Origin: Mesorhizobium sp. M00.F.Ca.ET.216.01.1.1
Lineage (GTDB): Bacteria; Pseudomonadota; Alphaproteobacteria; Rhizobiales; Rhizobiaceae
Length of the DNA stretch: 64,000 nt
Direction: 5' to 3'
Assembly: GCF_004010325.2 (NCBI RefSeq)
Contig: NZ_SADR02000029.1
Location: 16,984 to 80,983 of the forward strand
The notes beneath the pieces are model-generated. The model did no database searches. It worked only from the letters and a program-made list of their open reading frames with translations, and had not been told where the DNA came from. Position numbers and translations under genes: made by a program. Of this stretch, positions 59,601 to 64,000 are shown piece by piece (position 1 is the first letter of the stretch; each line of letters opens with the position of its first letter).

Positions 59601-60335
59601 CCTTCGAGGTTGCGCGATGCGAACCCGCACCTTGGCGGATCGCATTTATTCGGCGCCGGCCGTAGACATATGCGCCGGCATAGGCCGGGTTGTGCAAAAT
59701 ATGATGGACGTCGGCGATGGTGGCGTCTCGCCACACCAGCTCATGGGGCGCCGGCCCGCGAATCGGCGCACCGGTACGCGTAGGTCGTGCGTGCGCAGGT
59801 AACGCATAACGCGTCGCGCGGTCTGAAGCTCTCTAAATTTGTCGAAGATCAGACGCAGCCGAGCCTGAACCTCTTCATCAGGGTTGAACACGATCTGGCC
59901 GGAGCGGTTGTAGGCCAAGCCACCTGGCAGCGGTATGCGAAGCTCGCCCCGCGCCGCCTTCTGCCGTCCCCCTTGATGCAGGCGGGTGCGGATCTGGTGC
60001 AACTCCGCTTCGCTCATGATCCCCGAGAGCCCTAACAGCAGCCGGTCTTGATAAGCGCAGGGACCGTAGAGACGTTCACCATCGGCGATGACAACGCCGA
60101 GCAATGAACACAACTCGAGGAGTTGATGCCAGTCCCGGTTGTTGCGCGCTGCATCGAGGCTGACCACCAGACCCGCGTTGCCGAGCCCGATCTCGGCCCC
60201 GATCTCGGCGATGAGCCATTGGAAGTCGCCGCGCTCGACTTGGCCGTTTCCTGGTTTTCCAAGATCCTCGTCGATGGCGACGACACGATCCGGCGGCCAG
60301 CCCAATCTGACGCGCGGTCCACCAAGCTGTGCTGA
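59600..60335 (-). pseudogene. Second serine recombinase, truncated and frame-shifted
   Basis: The minus strand reads GWPPDRVVAIDEDLGKPGNG, LVVSLDAARNNRDWHQLLEL, QDRLLLGLSGIMSEAELHQI and GELRIPLPGGLAYNRSGQIV. After a frameshift near 59740 it continues as ADVHHILHNPAYAGAYVYG. This is the resolvase and recombinase domain of an element different from the one at 55357. The catalytic N-terminus and the zinc ribbon are lost. It truncates IS66 tnpB. Confidence 0.85.
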
Positions 60336-60886
60336 AGTTCGGTGCTTTCCTGATGGTGGCGCACCTAGTTTATCGAGGATTGGCGCACAACACGTAAGCG
60401 AAATTTGAACGCCGGACGGCCGCTCTCGGAATAACCAACATCAAACTGGTCCCTCGCGGCTGGCGCGTCCGGCGGCATCCGGCGGATCAGCGCGAGCATC
60501 TGCGCGACTTGGTGCTGAGATACCGGTGGGAGATTGTTCCAAAAGGCTGGGCGTATCTGGCTTGATCCGTACCAGTGGAACACTGGTCTCCGGTAGAGCC
60601 ACCGCAATCCGATGCGCCAAAGCATGAGCACCATCGCAACTCGCCATTGAGTTATAAAGGTGATTCGCGCACAATACACTAAAGGAAGCAAAGTCCGAAC
60701 GGGTATTAACTTTCCAGCCCGCTACGATGTTCACCATCATCATCGCTAGCAGGCGACAGATTCGTAACTGAGCGGCGGATATTGCGCGACCGTCCATCCG
60801 GAAGGCGGATGACAAAAAAGGCAGATCCGCGCACTGACCGAAGTGATGCCACCTCAAACTGCTGTCCACAGGGTGCGTGTCGACGG
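60336..60886. other. No intact gene
   Basis: A minus-strand frame (60365-60691) contains PPVSQHQVAQMLALIRRMP, which might be the degraded companion ORF of the second recombinase. Otherwise nothing is recognisable. Confidence 0.35.
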
Positions 60887-61552
60887 TCAACCACCGTGAC
60901 ATGAGATACCAACCGGATCAACAAGAGGGGCATCCTGCGCTGCTTGGGTCGCCACGACCTCATGCCAAGCGGAGACGGGCAACTGGCTGGTTACGATGGT
61001 GGAGCGGCGTCCATAGCGGTCCTCGAGGATTTCAAGGAGGTCATGAGGGGCCTGGCCGTCGAGGGGCTCAAGGCCCCAATCGTCAAGGATCAGCAATTGC
61101 ACACTGCCGAGCTTGCGCAGCAGGCGTAGATAGCGACCATCCCCGCGCGCCGATGCCAGGGAGCAAACAGTCTGGGCACGCTCTGGTAAAGGACGGAGCG
61201 GTCATCGCGACAGGCCTTGTAGCCGAGCGCACAGGCGAGCCAACTCTTTCCGACGTCTGATGGCCCGCAGATCGCCGGATTGTCGGGGCGGAGGAACAGG
61301 AGCCGATCGAGTCCGCGCGCTGCGATAGTCAACATCCTCGGGAATGGTCTGGTGGCGCAGCTTTGCAAAGCGCAGGCGGGCAGCAAGGTTGCGATCGTAC
61401 CGCCAGCTCCATTCCCGGTCGAGTAGCAGACTCAACCATTCGACATGAGAGAGTTGTTCGACCTCGGCATTGGCGGTGAGTTCGTCGAATGCCCTGGCTA
61501 TGCCGGACAGGCCCATGGCGTTCAGGCGATCGAGGGTGGGGGGTGCAAGCAT
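60887..61552 (-). pseudogene. IS21-family istB, frame-shifted
   Basis: Three frames in order give an IstB ATPase: LDRLNAMGLSGIARAFDEL and VEWLSLLLDREWSWRYDRNL from 61552, then GPSDVGKSWLACALGYKACR (Walker A region, with the usual GxxGxGKT reading GPSDVGKS), then LLILDDWGLEPLDGQAPHDL (Walker B) and DRYGRRSTIVTSQLPVSAWH. At least two frameshifts separate them. Confidence 0.88.
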
Positions 61553-61570
61553 CCCTTTCTACTTCAGTCG

Positions 61571-62625
61571 TTATAGCGACAGCCGCGGATTGGGAATGGT
61601 CGATGGCTCGCGGGACGCCGCCCGCGGCGACGGCGCTCGGTCGAGATGGTTGTCGAGAATGGAGCGGACCGAGCCGTAGGTCCGCGCGCCGATCTCAAGC
61701 GCGCGACCGCAGGCGGCATTGACCTGTTCCCTGCCAAATCCCTTGACCAGGCGAGTGATGCCCAGAAAGGCCCGGAAGCCCTGCTCGGAATGTGGCCGGT
61801 CAGCCAGGATCTTCTCGCACAGCAGCGCCGCGTCGGAACGCCGAGGCATCGTGGCCGATCCGCTCAATCGTCCGATCAGCGAAGCGCCGATGCGAGGATG
61901 GCATGTGATCGGGACCCTGGTGTGCCGGCCATTGCCGCTGGAACGCAAATGGACGGCGATCCATTCGCCCTTGCAGAACAACTCGACGGGTCGCTTGACG
62001 CGCGCCTCGACCTGCTCGCGCGCGAAGGGCCAGAGGAGGGAGTAATAGTGGCGATCGATCTCGACATGATAGTCGAGACCGGCACGCCGGATCCGCCATT
62101 CGGCGAAGACTTTACATTCCGCCGGCAGCGGCTTGAGCGCCGGACCGTCGACCTCCTCGAACAGCTGCCGGCACCCGACGATCGTTCAGATCGGCCAGCA
62201 ATTCGCCGATTGCCGCATTCACCTTGGCCAGACTGTAGAAGGCCGAGAGGCCAGCGCTCGACAATGCGCACCGCCGCCTCGACCTTCGCCTTATCGCGCG
62301 GCCGGCGCGGCCTGGTCGGCAGCACCGAACTGCCGTAATGGGCCGCCATCCCGGCATAAGTGCGGTTGATCTGCGGATAGTAGCGGCGGCCTCCGCGACC
62401 TTCGCGTTATCAGGAACCACCAGCGCGCGCGCCGCCGAATGCCTCGAGCGTATTGAGTTGGCGGCCGAGCCAGTCGGGCAGCGTGCGCTCCAACGTGCCT
62501 CTGCTAGGACAGGCTAGACGCGCCCAGCACCGCCAGGAACAGATGCGCCTGACGCGTCCTTCCCTTGAGGCGGTCGACCATTACCGTCACCGTGTCGCCG
62601 GCATAGTCGACGAACAGCTTCTACT
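61571..62625 (-). pseudogene. IS21-family istA, degraded and 5'-truncated
   Basis: Lies 18 bases upstream of istB, as in IS21. Readable pieces are DYAGDTVTVMVDRLKG-like text near 62600, YAGMAAHYGSSVLPTRPRRPRDKAKVEAAVRIVERW near 62340-62250, and ANGEWIAVHLRS-type text near 61960. Many frameshifts are present and the N-terminus is gone where the element meets the gene to the right. Confidence 0.82.
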
Positions 62626-63300
62626 TGAAAGCATTTTCAGCAGGTCTTCACGGGTCAACCAAACGAGCCAGTCGTCGTCGCATATGCCCCGCGCTGGCAA
62701 CCGCAGGACGGATGCATGTGGCTCTTTGTGTAGATAGCCGTTGCGATCTGCTATGCCCTTTTCGATGTTCCAGCTACCAACGAGGGCGTAAATGAAATCC
62801 GGCGACCATTGAGTCCATGCCACTCCAAATGCGATCCGACCAAGGAAGGACAGAAGACCGCGTCCCCGAAAATCCTCACGGAGCCAGAGGTCGCCGCGAT
62901 ATGCTACAAGCCCGGTAATGCTTCTGGCGGACGGTGCGTAGCAGCTACACGAAGAGCCAGGCCCTGCTTTAAGACCAGGGTCCGCGAAGCAGTCTCTGAG
63001 CGTCCCAAGGTGCTCATCAAGACTTGTGGTGGAGAGATCGTACAGCCGCATTGCTTGGACATGCGCTACCCTGTCTTCCCGGTCCCTGCCAATAATCCAG
63101 AAAGCCTTTCCAGGTAGAAGATCAGAACAGTCCGGACGAAAGTGTGGATAGGTCGGTGACTTTCCAGGAAGTCTGTCAGTGATCCTGACGTACTCCTCAA
63201 AATCGTCTCCCATCGTGATGTGGAGACCGGACTTACGCGCCAGCTCGTACGCTGCACAGATGAACTTCGAAATGTCTAATGTCGTTACGTTATCCTGCAT
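62626..63300 (-). pseudogene. Unknown protein gene, 3' end cut by the IS21 remnant
   Basis: From ATG 63300 about 215 residues are original before IS21 sequence takes over. LWLREDFRGRGLLSFLGRIAF near residue 140 recalls the acetyl-CoA loop of GNAT acyltransferases, and the N-terminal ARKSGLHITMGDDFEEYVRI is otherwise unfamiliar. The start codon is inside an inverted repeat, TGCAT-GCAG-ATGCA (63296-63309), that could be an operator. I cannot give a function. Confidence 0.5.
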
Positions 63301-63549
63301 GCAGATGCACCCTGACAGCTAAAGAAGTGCGGTTCTAATATAGCGGAATGCGGACCGATACTGCGAGATTTGATAGTTGACGTGACTATCGGCTCATGCT
63401 CACGTTGCACGCGCTCTCCGACCGCCATCGGCGCAAGGCCGATAGTCAAAACCGCGCTGAAGGAGAACCAACACCGAAATGGTCCTGACCTTGCCCCTTT
63501 GATCTAATCCGGTTTGAAGTTCGCTCTGGCCCATCGAGAGGACCAGGAC

Positions 63550-63817
63550 ATGAAACGCGGCCGCTTCTCTGAAGAGCAGTATCATCGGAATTTTGAAGGA
63601 ACTTGAGGCCGGGGTATCGGTTGCCGATCTGTGCCGCAAGCACGTGGTCGGCGACGCCTCGATTTACAACTGGAAGGCCCGCTTCGGCGGGATGGATGTC
63701 TCCGAGGCTCTGCGACTGAAGGCTCTGGAGGACGAGAACACCCGGGTGAAGCGGCTTCTGGCCGACGCCATGCTCGACAATGCCGCGTTGAAGGATCTTG
63801 TGGGAAAGAAATGGTGA
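63550..63817 (+). pseudogene. IS3-family orfA with a one-base insertion
   Basis: MKRGRFSEEQ from ATG 63550, then an extra T after the CAG codon shifts the frame. The expected continuation is read from 63581 on: ILKELEAGVSVADLCRKH, DASIYNWKARFGGMDVSEA, and the leucine zipper LKALEDENTRVKRLLADAML. The single-base insertion breaks OrfA unless a start at 63593 is used. The IS end may lie near 63484. Confidence 0.85.
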
Positions 63818-64000
63818 CGCCCGCGGCCAAGCGGAAAGCTGTCGCTCGCCTGAAGGAAGGCTTCGGGGTGAGCGAACGGCGGGCGTGTAAAGCCATCGGC
63901 TGTTGCCGCATGACGGTTCGCTACGAGACCAGCAGGCCGGACGACCGCGAGGTTCGCGAGCCGATGAAGGCGATCGCGCAGGAGCGTCGCCGGTTCGGCT
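63811..64000 (+). CDS. IS3-family orfB transposase, 5' part
   Basis: From ATG 63811, overlapping the orfA stop: AAKRKAVARLKEGFGVSERR, then ACKAIGCCRMTVRYETSRP and MKAIAQERRRFG, the HTH_21 region of IS3 OrfB. The DDE domain lies beyond the window. No damage is seen in this part. Confidence 0.85.
   Translation, partial: MVTPAAKRKAVARLKEGFGVSERRACKAIGCCRMTVRYETSRPDDREVREPMKAIAQERRRFG

Noticed and set aside
63400..63560. CRISPR or tandem repeats at the window end
   Set aside because: No regularly spaced repeats were found; the region is IS3 flank.

Overview
The window looks like a rhizobial symbiosis island (or symbiosis plasmid) of Mesorhizobium type. The reasons are a complete nifHDKENX core, nifQ, a symbiotic rpoN paired with prxS, acdS, a TtsI-like regulator, a P450 cluster resembling NGR234 y4vG-y4vJ, and a dense background of dead transposons and broken symbiosis genes. 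No rRNA, tRNA or CRISPR array was seen.

Layout. 1-1020: 5' part of an MFS exporter. 2.3-8.1 kb: NifA/sigma54 promoter driving P450, a ferredoxin fusion, a double SDR, a luciferase-like monooxygenase and nifQ. 8.1-10.6 kb (minus): prxS-rpoN2 with its own NifA/sigma54 promoter. 11-12.3 kb: asnB and istA remnants. 12.5-14.8 kb: HisC-like aminotransferase plus a second luciferase-like enzyme. 14.85-15.4 kb: dead IS630. 15.7-17.5 kb: queCDE (preQ0 synthesis). 18.1-19.1 kb (minus): a Phd-MNT fusion with a HEPN partner, probably a toxin-antitoxin pair. 19.4-27.7 kb: NifA/sigma54 promoter and nifHDKENX plus a DUF269 gene, running straight into a TtsI-like regulator and a universal stress protein. 30.3-37.9 kb: amino-acid N-hydroxylase, pyrE, acetoacetate decarboxylase, and a TlpA-like protein behind a consensus NifA/sigma54 promoter. 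38.1-39.5 kb: a second, diverged nifX'-DUF269-DUF683-fdxB segment ending in a SyrA-like small protein. 39.9-43.4 kb: acdS and an ABC exporter. 43.9-47.1 kb: a LuxR-type regulator, a radical SAM gene and many gene fragments (IS256, acdS-like, noeL/gmd, ABC). 47.4-54.6 kb: a compact amino-acid biosynthetic cluster (EctB-like aminotransferase, 2OG-Fe oxygenase, GHMP kinase, cysteine-synthase-like PLP enzyme, ATP-grasp/argininosuccinate-lyase fusion). 54.8-64 kb: nested mobile elements (IS66 interrupted by serine-recombinase elements, IS21 remnant, IS3).

How the genes work together. Four TGT-N10-ACA sites lie upstream of GG-N10-GC promoters, so the nif operon, the P450/nifQ operon, prxS-rpoN2 and the TlpA-like gene appear to form one NifA-sigma54 regulon inside the window, with rpoN2 supplying the sigma factor itself. 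The most novel-looking unit is the 47.4-54.6 kb cluster: its enzyme set predicts a modified diamino acid or small peptide-like metabolite that I cannot match to a known pathway. All calls are from reading the sequence; no database search was run.
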